A DNA stretch of 64,000 nt, taken from Streptomyces sulfonofaciens (GTDB lineage Bacteria > Actinomycetota > Actinomycetes > Streptomycetales > Streptomycetaceae). The stretch spans positions 62,001 to 126,000 of the forward strand of contig NZ_BNCD01000014.1 in NCBI RefSeq assembly GCF_014656295.1, written 5' to 3'. Positions 1 through 8,219 of the stretch are shown piece after piece. Below the pieces are notes generated by a model. The model was not told the origin of the DNA. It did not search any database and saw only the letters and a list, made by a program, of their open reading frames with translations. Numbering within the stretch: position 1 is the stretch's first letter; each line of letters begins with the position of its first letter. The position numbers and the translations under genes are program-made.

Positions 1-95
1 TGGCGTTCCTGCTGTCCGACTGGTCCAGCGGCATCTCGGGCGCACATCTCCCCGTCGACCGCGCGCAGAACGCACCGGCGCCCGACGGCTACTAG
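1..95 (+). CDS. C-terminal end of a short-chain dehydrogenase/reductase-like protein (partial)
   Basis: The reading frame enters from the left edge (first complete codon at base 3) and stops with TAG at 93-95. The last 30 residues include FLLSDWSSGISGAHLPVD, which resembles the tail of SDR-family or enoyl-reductase proteins (FLxSDxSSGITGxxLxVDGG), where this loop closes the cofactor site. The glycine pair of the usual VDGG is replaced by DRAQ. Only the tail is visible, so substrate and function cannot be given. What is seen is an open frame with an SDR-like end; the family assignment is inference. Confidence 0.45.
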   Translation, partial: AFLLSDWSSGISGAHLPVDRAQNAPAPDGY

Positions 96-402
96 CTTGA
101 TCTCCAACGCATGGCGTCGAAACGCATGGCGTCGAACGGTGCGGCGAACTCGATCACTCGGCCCGGTGACTGCCGTACGAGGCAGCGGCCCTAGTCCGAA
201 CACGGGCTCCGACCAGGGAACACACGTCCAGGACGAAGGCACCGCCCTGCGCTGCGTCACCCTCCACGGCACCGGCTCACGCCGGCCGCAAGGCGCACGG
301 CAGCATGGTCGGCCGCCGCACTGAGCCCTTTCCGACCTGGCGGCGGCAGGGCCCGACAGGGCTGGCGGGCTGCGGGGACCGACGGGCCTGCGGGTGACGG
401 AT
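96..402. other. Intergenic stretch, no gene recognised
   Basis: About 300 bases lie between the SDR-like tail and the end of the TetR gene. A 75-codon open frame at 97-324 has Arg-rich, low-complexity composition and no ribosome-binding site, so it was not accepted. Short direct repeats of gcatggcgtcgaa occur near 110-137. No promoter or terminator could be assigned with confidence. Confidence 0.5.
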
Positions 403-1053
403 TCATGGCGTGCTGGGCGAGTGTGTGAGCTGCAGGCGTGGTGTCGGGGGCAGCGGCGTAGATGCTTTCGTCCCCGGTGCGGCGCCGAACGCTTCGATCA
501 CGTAGGCGGCGAAGCGGCGGGAGGCCGTGATCCGGGCGGCACGCGGCGTGTCCTGGAGTCCGCGGTGGGCCATGAGCATGAGGATCAGGTCGTCGACGAC
601 GAAGTCGGGACGCAACTGGCCGGTCTCCTGGGCACGGCGGGCCAGTTCGCCGACGACGTGCAGAGTCCGCTGCCGGTCGGCGGCGAAGTCCATGGCCTCG
701 GGGAAGGCGGTCATGAAGGCGTCGGCGAATCCCCGGCTGTGGGCGTGGAGTTCGCAGATCCGCTCGATCAGGCTCCGGAATCCGTGCCACGGGTTCGAGT
801 CCGCGAGGGCGTCGCGGACGGCGGCATGGCAGGCTCGCCGCTGCTCGGCGAAGGTCTCCGCGATCAGTGCCTGCTTGGTCGGGAAGTGCCGGTACAGCGT
901 GGCGGGGCCGACGCCTGCGTGCCGGGCGACCTCGCGCATGGGCGCACTCAGACCCTCTTCGCCGAACACCGCGCGGGCGGCGTCCAGGATGCGGGCCCGG
1001 TTGTCGCGGGCGTCGGAGCGCACGCGCACGGTCCGAGGCAGATGGTTGGTCAT
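403..1053 (-). CDS. TetR-family transcriptional regulator
   Basis: A 216-residue one-component repressor. Residues about 17-62 form the TetR DNA-binding domain: RARILDAARAVFGEEG, then the helix-turn-helix VARHAGVGPATLYRHFPTK, with the family's typical LYRHF recognition-helix end. The rest is the helical ligand-binding and dimer domain, which ends in a low-complexity Pro/Thr tail. It is transcribed away from the oxidoreductase gene at 1215, and a perfect 8+4+8 dyad sits just upstream of its own start. The usual reading of this arrangement is that the regulator represses itself and the neighbouring oxidoreductase until a small molecule binds. Family certain; ligand unknown. Confidence 0.93.
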   Translation of the reverse strand: MTNHLPRTVRVRSDARDNRARILDAARAVFGEEGLSAPMREVARHAGVGPATLYRHFPTKQALIAETFAEQRRACHAAVRDALADSNPWHGFRSLIERICELHAHSRGFADAFMTAFPEAMDFAADRQRTLHVVGELARRAQETGQLRPDFVVDDLILMLMAHRGLQDTPRAARITASRRFAAYVIEAFGAAPGTKASTPLPPTPRLQLTHSPSTP

Positions 1054-1071
1054 CGTTTCTCACTTTACCCA

Positions 1072-1091
1072 AACGGACGGGGGCGTCCGTT
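1072..1091. promoter_or_regulatory. Probable TetR operator (8-4-8 inverted repeat)
   Basis: AACGGACG and CGTCCGTT form perfect 8-base arms around GGGG. The dyad lies 19 bases upstream of the TetR start codon and 124 bases upstream of the divergent oxidoreductase. Size and symmetry fit a TetR dimer site; assignment to this TetR is inferred from position. Confidence 0.75.
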
Positions 1092-1214
1092 ACGGTCCGG
1101 TGGCGGTGCTGCCGTCCCGGCGCTCCACCGGTGATGCCCCGGCTGTGGGGGCCGGTCCGACACGCACGGCCGCAGCAGGTGCGATCCGTTTCTCCACCGA
1201 CCCGAGGAGCAGAG

Positions 1215-2177
1215 ATGAAAGCCGTCGTGATCAGGACGTTCGGGGACCCCGATGGCCTGGAGGTCGTCGATGTGCCCGTACCCGTTCCCGCCGCGGGGCA
1301 GGTGCGGATCGCCACGGAGGCGATCGGGGTAGGCGGCGTGGACGCCGTGATCCGCCGGGGGACGCTTGCCGCCTACGGCTTCCGGGAGGGCCATCTCCTC
1401 GGCAGCGAGGTCGCGGGAAGGGTCACCGCGGTGGGAGAGGGCGTGGACGCCTCGTGGATCGGGCGGCGGGTGTGGGCGTTCACCGGTCTGTCCGGTGGGT
1501 ATGCCGAGCAGGCCGTCGCCTCGGTCGAGGACGTCCTCGTGCTGCCCGACGGCCTGACCTGTGCCGACGCGGTGACCCTCGGGGGCTCCGGCGTGGTCGC
1601 CCACTTCGCCCTGGACCGGGGGCGTTTCACGCCCGGCGAGACGGTGCTGGTGCGCGGTGCGGCGGGCAGTATCGGGATCACGGCGGTCCAGCTCGCAGCC
1701 AGGGCCGGCGCGGGCGCGGTGGCGGTCACCACCTCGTCGGTGGAGCGTGGCGCCCGCCTGCGGGACCTGGGCGCGACCCATGTCCTTGACCGCTCCGGCG
1801 AGGACGGCCCGGACGCGCCGGCGGGCTTCGACGTGGTGATCGATGTCGTGGGGGGTCCCCGGCTTCCCCTTTTCCTCGACAGGCTGAACTCCAACGGGCG
1901 GTACGTGGCTGTCGGTGTGGTCGGCGGGCAGCCGCCGGCGGACTTCGGCATGCGGCTGATGGACGGCTTCCGCAAGTCGTTGTCGTTCACCACCTTCAGC
2001 TCTGACACCCTGCCCGGCCCCGACCGGCAGGCCGTGCGGTCGTCGCAGTTCGCCGAGGCTGCGCACGGGGACCTGCGCACGGTCGTGCACCAGGTGCTGC
2101 CGCTGGATGAGGCGGTGCCGGCCCACCGCGAGATGGACGCGGGCAGGGTGTTCGGCAGGATTGTCCTGGTGCCCTGA
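1215..2177 (+). CDS. Zinc-independent alcohol dehydrogenase / quinone oxidoreductase (MDR superfamily)
   Basis: A 320-residue medium-chain dehydrogenase/reductase. The N-terminal GroES-like half (MKAVVIRTFGDPDGLEVVDV to about residue 120) is followed by a Rossmann half with the NADPH loop GAAGSIGITAVQLA. The Cys ligands of zinc alcohol dehydrogenases are absent, which fits the quinone oxidoreductase branch that reduces quinones or enones with NADPH. The start ATG at 1215 follows gaggagcagag; upstream in-frame codons are Arg-rich and lack such a site. It diverges from the TetR gene with the dyad between them, so it is the likely regulated target, probably for detoxifying an electrophile. Substrate unknown. 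Confidence 0.88.
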   Translation: MKAVVIRTFGDPDGLEVVDVPVPVPAAGQVRIATEAIGVGGVDAVIRRGTLAAYGFREGHLLGSEVAGRVTAVGEGVDASWIGRRVWAFTGLSGGYAEQAVASVEDVLVLPDGLTCADAVTLGGSGVVAHFALDRGRFTPGETVLVRGAAGSIGITAVQLAARAGAGAVAVTTSSVERGARLRDLGATHVLDRSGEDGPDAPAGFDVVIDVVGGPRLPLFLDRLNSNGRYVAVGVVGGQPPADFGMRLMDGFRKSLSFTTFSSDTLPGPDRQAVRSSQFAEAAHGDLRTVVHQVLPLDEAVPAHREMDAGRVFGRIVLVP

Positions 2178-2393
2178 ACCGGGCGGTGGCGGCGTTCGCG
2201 GTCCGGGTGACGAGATGCGACCCGCTCGGGTCATGGCCGACGCGCGGCACCGACGCCCACCGCGAGCAGTCGAAGCGCTCGACGCCTCGACGGGCCCGCC
2301 CGACCCGGTTGCAGACCGCCGAGGACGGAACGCCGGTGGGCCGTTGGCCAGGCCGCTCCGCACACCGGCGGCGACTGCCGCCGGGTACTGCAC

Positions 2394-3020
2394 GTGTGCC
2401 TACTGGCGGCCGGGGCCGTGGGACTCGACGGGTGGCTGCACTCACGCGAGGACCGGCTGCGCGGCCTGATGGTCGTAACCACCGTCTCGGCCGCGCTGCT
2501 CGCCGTGATCGTGCTGCCGGTGCTGCCGCCCTCCGATGTGGCCTGGATGTACGGCATCAGCGCGCATTCGGGGGGAAATCCCCGGGCTGGCCCCAACTGG
2601 TCGGCACCCTGCGGCAGGTATGGACCGGGCTGCCGGCCGGACAGCGCGCCAACGCGGTGATCTTCGCGCCGGACTACGGCGCGGCGCCCGCCTCGCCGGA
2701 CTACGGTGAGGCGGGCGCCATCGACGAACTCGGCACGCGGCACCGGGCTGCCCGCCGCCGTGAGCGCGCGCAACACCGACTGGTGGTGGGGCCTCGGCAA
2801 CCCGCACGCTACGACCGTGGTGGCCCTCGCCCCCGGCCCCGGCCACGCTCCCGGGTACGCCGCCCATCTGCGCCGATACTTCCGGCACGTCCGCGTGGCC
2901 GCCGTCCTCTCCAACCCCGACGGCGTGCACAACGTCGAATGGGGCGGCCATGTCCACGTCTGTACGGGCCCCCACCGCCCCTGGGGCGAGATGTGGCCCC
3001 AACCGCGCAACTACGCGTGA
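2394..3020 (+). pseudogene. Frameshifted C-terminal remnant of a glycosyltransferase-39-type membrane protein
   Basis: Three frame segments must be joined to read one protein. Frame A (from 2394) gives two hydrophobic helices ending near AWMYGISAHSGG. After a G-run at about 2575 the protein continues one frame over (GWPQLVGTLRQVWTGLP, then VIFAPDYG and DYGEAGAIDELG). Near 2732 it returns to the first frame (RGTGLPAAVSARNTDWWWG to WGEMWPQPRNYA, stop at 3020). The motifs NYGEAGAIDELG, GNPHATTVV and WGGHVHVCTGP match the periplasmic C-terminal domain of actinobacterial ArnT/PMT-like (GT39) proteins as I know them. A 27-base duplication repeats the DYG segment, and the N-terminal membrane part is missing. 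Decay is the simplest reading; sequencing error is less likely because the N-terminus is also lost. Confidence 0.72.
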
Positions 3021-3464
3021 GGCCCGCGGCTTCGCGGTGGAAGCCGGACGGCGTGGAGCGTCCTCGACGCTGAACCACCGGCCTCCCGCCGGGCCCGACC
3101 CCGCGCACCACCCGGCGCCACGTGCCCGTTCGCCGTGGTGCTCGTCGCACCGTCGGCCCCGGGCCGAGGACCGCAGGACGCTCCTGAGCAGGCTCGACCA
3201 CGAGAGCCATGCGAGCCTGGACGTGCACCGAGCAGGTACGGCGAGGCGTCCGGACGTCCGTGCACGCGAACGGAGAAGGACATCCGTACCCGGATCGCCG
3301 CGTGGACACCGACCCCAGGCCCTGCGTCCGGACGAGGGCCGCGGACGAGGTCCTCGAACGCCTCGTCGGCTGTCCGTATACGGAATGCCTGAACCCGGAG
3401 GATCGGGGGCACGCGGTCGCCAGGTGTCGTGCGGCCCCCGCCGGGCCGTGGTTCCGTGCGCGGG
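3021..3464. other. Intergenic stretch, no gene recognised
   Basis: About 440 bases lie between the glycosyltransferase relic and the end of the HTH-TPR gene. The open frames here are Arg/Pro-rich on both strands, without ribosome-binding sites or family motifs. It is probably further decayed sequence from the relic. Confidence 0.5.
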
Positions 3465-4895
3465 TCAGGCGGCCATGCCGAGCACCCCGCGCGACCTGTG
3501 CTCGAACTCCTTCACGAGCGGTTCCCTGCGGAGCGGTTCAAGACGCAGGCGGAAGTCGCGCAGCGCCTGGATCGAACGCTCGCTGTGCACCGAGCCGAGG
3601 GTGTCCAGGGCCTCGGTGGCCGCGCCGATCGCCTCGTCCAGGCGGTTCTGCTGGAGGTGCGCCGTCGCCAGCACCGAGCGGCTGATGGCCTGGCGGCGGC
3701 GCCGGTCGGCGTTGGCGCTCACCGACTCGCCGGCCATCCGCTCGGCCTCGGCGGCAAGGCCGAGGTCCCGATAGCACACGGCGGCCTCGGCCTGCAGGTA
3801 GTGGTGGTCGAGGAAGCGCACCCAGGGTGACTCGTGCGCGGGCCCGTTGCTGGCCCCCCACTGGTCCTCGGCGGCCCGCAGCGCCTCACCCGTCTCGCGG
3901 CGGTGGCCCTGCGCGGCATGCCCGCGGGCCGCCATCGCGTACAGCCGCATCAGGCCGAGCGGGCTGCCGCCGGACCTGGCGGTGGCGATTCCGGCCCTGG
4001 CCAGCGCGACCCCCTCGTCGGGTCGGCCGAGGCTGGTGGCCAGGTGCGACATGCCGGCGAGGATCTGGCCGCCCAGCACACGGTCCCCGCCCTCGGCGCA
4101 CAGTCGCAGGCCCTGGGTCATGTACCGCTGCGCCAGGCCGTACTCACCGGCGTCGTACGAACTCCAGCCGGCCATGGCGGCCAGCCGGGCCGCGGCCGCG
4201 AACAACTGCCGCTGCTGGTGCGGGGGCACGCCCCGCTGCTGGAGCATCGGGATCACCTCGGTGGAGAGGTAGTGCACGATGCTGGTGCGCACACCGCCGC
4301 CGCCGTAGTGGTTGTCCATCTGGTCGAACATGCTGATCATCGCGTGGACCTGCTCGACCGGGCCGGCCGACGACAGGGCCGCGAGGCGGTCGGTGCCCGC
4401 GGGCCCGCACTGCTCGATGTGTTCCACGAGCCACAGCAGCCAGGCCCGCTGGGGGCTCGTCAGGGCGCCCGCCACGAAGGGCACCGTGCCCAGCAGGGTG
4501 CGCCGGGATATGTCGGTGGAGCCGAGTTCTGCCAGTGTGTGCAAGGTCTCTGCCACGTCCTCGCCGTAGACGAGAGCCCGGCTGACCACCGGGCGTTGCT
4601 GGTCGCTGAGAAAGCCGAGGTCCGTGGGGGAGAGCGGGTGGCCAAGACGCTCCGAGAGCACGGCCGCGATGAGTTCCGGAGTGTTGCCCCGGGGCTGCTG
4701 CCCCTGGAGCCAGCGGGTGACGGACGCCTTGTCGTAGTGCGGCTCCGCGCCCTGGCGGCGGCCGAGTTCGTTGACGCGGAGGGCCAGTGAGGCGTAGGAG
4801 CATCCGGCGTCCTTGAGGGCGGCCGCCAACGCCTTGTTGGTCCCACCGGAACCCTTCGCGGGGTTCCTCGCTTGTCCGTTGGTCACGGTGGCCAT
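3465..4895 (-). CDS. HTH-type regulator with TPR-like sensor domain
   Basis: A 476-residue protein. Residues about 18-95 (NKALAAALKDAGCSYASLAL to SPTDLGF) form an N-terminal helix-turn-helix of the kind seen in Streptomyces NsdA-like regulators; KASVTRWLQGQQP is the recognition region. The rest is an alpha-solenoid of TPR-like repeats (for example AGEYGLAQRYMTQGLRLC, HRRETGEALRAAEDQW, NRLDEAIGAATEALDTLG) that would bind a peptide or partner protein. NsdA itself represses sporulation and antibiotic production; equivalence is not claimed. It diverges from the XRE gene at 5221 across a low-GC intergenic region, so cross-regulation is plausible. The start at 4895 has only a weak ribosome-binding site. 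Confidence 0.82.
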   Translation of the reverse strand: MATVTNGQARNPAKGSGGTNKALAAALKDAGCSYASLALRVNELGRRQGAEPHYDKASVTRWLQGQQPRGNTPELIAAVLSERLGHPLSPTDLGFLSDQQRPVVSRALVYGEDVAETLHTLAELGSTDISRRTLLGTVPFVAGALTSPQRAWLLWLVEHIEQCGPAGTDRLAALSSAGPVEQVHAMISMFDQMDNHYGGGGVRTSIVHYLSTEVIPMLQQRGVPPHQQRQLFAAAARLAAMAGWSSYDAGEYGLAQRYMTQGLRLCAEGGDRVLGGQILAGMSHLATSLGRPDEGVALARAGIATARSGGSPLGLMRLYAMAARGHAAQGHRRETGEALRAAEDQWGASNGPAHESPWVRFLDHHYLQAEAAVCYRDLGLAAEAERMAGESVSANADRRRRQAISRSVLATAHLQQNRLDEAIGAATEALDTLGSVHSERSIQALRDFRLRLEPLRREPLVKEFEHRSRGVLGMAA

Positions 4896-5220
4896 CCAGG
4901 TCTCGCATCACGGTCCCATGCGGCCCGGTCCGTCATGCAAACAGACCGGGCCGCTCCCGGTCGCCTCGCTCCCCCGAACCCCCCGGTTTCAGCCACGGCA
5001 GCGAGACGGCCAAGTTCACACAGTGCCAACCCCGCTCAGGCAGCCCGCAGTTGGTGAGCCGCGGCGGAGTGTGCAACAGATCACGTGCTCACTATGCGGC
5101 CCGACACAAGCAATTCGCAACCAGCATTCTGATAATTTCATAACGATCCATGCGGGTACGTTTGTGCCAAGGGTGGCGTGGCACACTGCACGCTGTGAGG
5201 TCAGGAGCGGGAGGTAGCAC
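4896..5220. promoter_or_regulatory. Divergent AT-rich promoter region with a dyad
   Basis: This gap between two divergent regulators is unusually AT-rich for the window at 5095-5165, including the hexamer GATAAT at 5131-5136 and TTTCATAACG after it. GTGCCA (5164-5169) and TGGCAC (5179-5184) form a 6-9-6 dyad just ahead of the XRE gene, which itself begins after gggaggtagcac. Promoters for both genes probably lie here. Operator status of the dyad is inference. Confidence 0.45.
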
Positions 5221-6087
5221 GTGAGCGACGGCCGCTCCGGTGGCAGTGCCCCCACCGTTCTGCGGATGGTCCTGGGAAAACGCCTGCGTCAGTTGCGGGA
5301 GCAGGCAGGCGTCTCCTTCGACGAGGCCGCCGGGATCATCGATGTGACGCCGCTGACGGTCCGCCGTATGGAGAAGGCGGAGGTCGGCCTGCGCATCCCC
5401 TATGTGAGGGAACTGCTGGCCGCCTACGGCGTCGCCCCCGGTGAGATCGACGACTTCCTCGCGCTGGCCCGCAAGGCCAACGAGCCCGGCTGGTGGTACA
5501 AGTACCGCGATGTACTGCCCGACTGGTTCAGCGCCTACGTCAGCCTGGAGAGTGAGGCCACCGTCATCCGGGTGTACGAGCCCCACTACGTCCCGGGCCT
5601 GCTCCAGACTCATGACTACACCGCCGCGCTGATGCGCGTCGGCTTCCCCAACGAACCCCGTGAGGACATCGAGCGCCGGGTGGCCCTGCGCATGAGGCGG
5701 CAGGACCTGCTCGCCAAACCCGAGTCGCCGGCCCTGTGGGCCATCGTGGAGGAGACCGTGCTGCGCCGGCCGGTGGGCGGCGCCGAGGTGATGCGGGCCC
5801 AGATCGACCGGCTTGTCGAGGCCTGCGACCTGCCCAAGGTGCGCATCCAGGTGATGCGGCACTCGGCGGGCGCGCACCCCGGCGCCTTCGGGCCCTTCCA
5901 CTACTTCCGGTTCGGGTTCTCCGAACTCCCGGACGTCGTCTACACGGAGAGCCTGGTCGGCGCCGTCTACGCCGACCAGCCCGCCGAGGTCGTCACCTAC
6001 CTCGAAGTCCTGGACCGGATGACCGTCCAGGCGGAGCCTGTGTCCCGCACCCGGGAGATCCTGGCCGAACTGCGTAAGGAGTTGTGA
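5221..6087 (+). CDS. XRE-family HTH protein with DUF5753 (Scr1/WhiJ type)
   Basis: A 288-residue protein with a Cro/C1-type HTH at residues 18-70 (GKRLRQLREQAGVSFDEAA, then DVTPLTVRRMEKAEVGLRIP). The C-terminal DUF5753 domain runs from about 100 to 275 and contains the family hallmarks YEPHYVPGLLQTHDYT, RRQDLL and GPFHYFRF. Start is GTG at 5221, preceded by gggagg. It is followed after 3 bases by a DUF397 gene, the standard actinomycete pair (AbaA-, WhiJ- and BldB-associated loci; Scr1/Scr2) that influences sporulation and antibiotic production and behaves like an antitoxin/partner pair. Family certain; phenotype unknown. Confidence 0.93.
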   Translation: MSDGRSGGSAPTVLRMVLGKRLRQLREQAGVSFDEAAGIIDVTPLTVRRMEKAEVGLRIPYVRELLAAYGVAPGEIDDFLALARKANEPGWWYKYRDVLPDWFSAYVSLESEATVIRVYEPHYVPGLLQTHDYTAALMRVGFPNEPREDIERRVALRMRRQDLLAKPESPALWAIVEETVLRRPVGGAEVMRAQIDRLVEACDLPKVRIQVMRHSAGAHPGAFGPFHYFRFGFSELPDVVYTESLVGAVYADQPAEVVTYLEVLDRMTVQAEPVSRTREILAELRKEL

Positions 6088-6090
6088 TCC

Positions 6091-6336
6091 ATGGCATCCC
6101 AAGACCCCATCTACAGCGGTATGCCCGCCTCCGCACTCGGTGGTGAGGGCTGGCACAAGCCCTGGAGCGGGACCAACGGCGGCAGTTGTGTCGAGGCAAA
6201 GCGACTGCCGGACGGCAGCGTCGCACTCCGCCAGTCGACCGATCCGCACGGACCCGCACTGGTCTACTCCCGGCACGAGATCACCACCTTCCTGGCGGGC
6301 GTCAAGTCCGGCGCAGCCGACTTCCTGATCGCCTGA
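6091..6336 (+). CDS. DUF397 small protein, partner of the XRE gene
   Basis: An 81-residue DUF397 protein. Hallmarks are WHKPWSGTNGGSCVEAKRL, a VALRQSTDP segment and the C-terminal LVYSRHEITTFLAGVKSG, where family members read WxxFLxxVKxG. The start ATG lies 4 bases after the stop of the XRE gene and uses aaggag embedded in that gene's end, so the two are translationally linked. In characterised loci DUF397 proteins bind or oppose the neighbouring XRE regulator. Family certain. Confidence 0.93.
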   Translation: MASQDPIYSGMPASALGGEGWHKPWSGTNGGSCVEAKRLPDGSVALRQSTDPHGPALVYSRHEITTFLAGVKSGAADFLIA

Positions 6337-6599
6337 CGGGCGCCCGATCCCCTGGCGGGCACGCGGGCCGCCCAGTGGATCGGTACGCCCGTCAGGCGGG
6401 ACGCCCCGACCAGCCGACCGGCCCGCTGCCCGCCCGCACCCCGCCGGGCCCGCACCGCCCCGCGTCCGCCACTACGTCCGCACAACCGGACAACCGGACT
6501 GTGCCCTCCCGCCGCAGCGGGGCCCCGCCCACACTGGGCGTCGGGGCCGGCGCCGTTTCCGGATCCGAGCGAGCCGAGTTCCGAAGGGGAGTGGCATGG

Positions 6600-7205
6600 A
6601 TGAACCTCCGCGAGGCCATGACCCGGTACCGGACCCTTGTCGTCGAGGGCCCTGAAGGGCTGAGCAGGACCGGGCTGCTCGGCGAACTCGGCCGCAACGG
6701 CTTCGTGATCAGGCACGCCTCCGGCGCCCTGCCGCACGTCGACCCCACCCAGCCGTTCCGTGAACTGCTGGCGGGCCCGGGGCGGATCGCCGTCGACGGC
6801 GGCATCATCCACGAGCTGGTCTACGGGCCCCTGCGGCACGGGCGCTCCCGGGTCACCTGGATCCAGGCCCTGGACTTCGCTGAGGCCGTCGCCGAACGGG
6901 ACGGCGCCCTGCTGCACGTCGTCGAGCCCTGTACCGCGGACCCGTTCCTGCCCGTCGAGCCAGGCCGCCCCGCGGGCGGCACACGGGCCCTCGGCGCCGT
7001 CGGTGCCGCCGGCCTCGACGAGGCAGTGGACGAAGAGGCGGCCGACGCCGGGGCCGCCTTCGACCGTGCGTTCCGCACCCTGGAGCAGCACGCCCCCGTC
7101 GTGCGGGTGCACCCGATGGACCCGGCGGGACAGGTCCGGGCACCGGGCCCGGCCCGCCGCCGTGCCCAACGCGCCTGGCACGGCACACAGTTGACGGTAG
7201 GTTGA
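6600..7205 (+). CDS. Degenerate deoxynucleoside/thymidylate-kinase-like P-loop protein (probable pseudokinase)
   Basis: A 201-residue protein. It opens with TLVVEGPEGLSRTGLLGEL, which lines up with the P-loop of thymidylate and phage-type deoxynucleoside kinases (VVEGPDGSGKSTLA), but the Walker lysine is gone (G17-P-E-G-L-S-R-T24). The second hallmark, DRWHLGELVYGPLLRGRSR in the kinases, appears here as VDGGIIHELVYGPLRHGRSR, so the catalytic Asp-Arg pair is now Asp66-Gly67. The fold is therefore probably kept while phosphotransfer is lost; it may bind nucleotides or a partner. ATG at 6600 sits 9 bases after gaagggga; GTG at 6591 is too close to that site. It lies between a DUF397 gene and a methyltransferase gene 35 bases downstream. 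Confidence 0.68.
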   Translation: MNLREAMTRYRTLVVEGPEGLSRTGLLGELGRNGFVIRHASGALPHVDPTQPFRELLAGPGRIAVDGGIIHELVYGPLRHGRSRVTWIQALDFAEAVAERDGALLHVVEPCTADPFLPVEPGRPAGGTRALGAVGAAGLDEAVDEEAADAGAAFDRAFRTLEQHAPVVRVHPMDPAGQVRAPGPARRRAQRAWHGTQLTVG

Positions 7206-7240
7206 GACGAGACCGCAGCACGCAAGGCAGGAGACCTCCC

Positions 7241-8050
7241 ATGGCAGAAGCCCGCCCGGCCGCACACCAGGATGCGATGTCCAAGATCGACACCTCGGTT
7301 CCCCACTCGGCCCGTATCTGGAACTACTGGATGGGCGGGAAGGACAACTACGAGGTCGACCGGGCCGCGGGCGACGCCTACCGCGAGACCGCCCCGAACA
7401 TCGAGACCATGGCACGCGCCTCCCGCGCCTACCTGATCCGCACCGTCACCCATGTGGCCTCCGAGTGCGGCATCCGGCAGTTCCTGGACATCGGCACCGG
7501 CCTGCCGACGTACGACAACACCCACCAGGTCGCCCAGCGCGTCGCCCCCGAGTCCCGCATCGTCTACGTCGACAACGATCCGCTCGTCCTGCGGCACGCC
7601 CAGGCCCTGCTCACCAGCACCTCTGAGGGCGTCACCGACTACATCGACGCCGATCTGCACGAGCCCGAGGCGATCCTGGAGGCCGCGGGCCGCATCCTGG
7701 ACTTCGGCAAGCCGGTGGCGCTGATGCTGATGGGCATCCTCGGCCACATCCAGGACTACGAGGAGGCCAAGTCGATCGTCCGCAGGCTGCAGGCCGCGCT
7801 GCCCGCCGGCAGCTACTTCGTGCACTACGACAGCACGGACACCGACGCCGCCCTCCAGGAGGCCCAGCAGGGGTACGACGACACCGGCGCCATCCCCTAC
7901 GTGCTGCGCAGCCCCGATCAGGTCGCGGCCTACTACGAGGGCCTCGAACTGCTGGAGCCGGGTGTCGTCTCCTGCCCGCTGTGGCGCCCCGCGCCCGGCA
8001 GCACGCCGGAGCCGACCGACGTCTACGGGGGCGTGGCGCGCAAGCCGTGA
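7241..8050 (+). CDS. SAM-dependent methyltransferase, DUF574 (Methyltransf_19) family
   Basis: A 269-residue methyltransferase. The family signature SARIWNYWMGGKDNYEVDR is followed by motif I DIGTGLPTYDNTHQVAQ, the acidic strand end IVYVDNDPLVL and VALMLMGILGHI. DUF574 proteins are abundant in actinomycetes, commonly beside XRE/DUF397 genes, and their substrates are largely unknown. The start ATG at 7241 has aggcaggag upstream. It lies 35 bases after the pseudokinase and is probably co-transcribed with it. Family certain, substrate unknown. Confidence 0.92.
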   Translation: MAEARPAAHQDAMSKIDTSVPHSARIWNYWMGGKDNYEVDRAAGDAYRETAPNIETMARASRAYLIRTVTHVASECGIRQFLDIGTGLPTYDNTHQVAQRVAPESRIVYVDNDPLVLRHAQALLTSTSEGVTDYIDADLHEPEAILEAAGRILDFGKPVALMLMGILGHIQDYEEAKSIVRRLQAALPAGSYFVHYDSTDTDAALQEAQQGYDDTGAIPYVLRSPDQVAAYYEGLELLEPGVVSCPLWRPAPGSTPEPTDVYGGVARKP

Positions 8051-8219
8051 GGGCCGGGCGGCCGGTCCCGGCACCCGAGGCCACGGCGCCCGGCAGCGCC
8101 TCCTGGCCCGTGTCCCTGCGCACCGGGACACGCCTCGCGCACCGGGTCGAGACCCCCGATCCGGGAAGCTTCGCGATCCGGGAAGCCCCCGCGGTCCCCG
8201 ACACGCCCCACGGTCCGGG

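Noticed and set aside
257..1315. Long minus-strand frame overlapping the TetR gene
   Set aside because: Arg/Pro/Thr-rich composition with no family motif. It is the GC-rich shadow of the real TetR and oxidoreductase frames.
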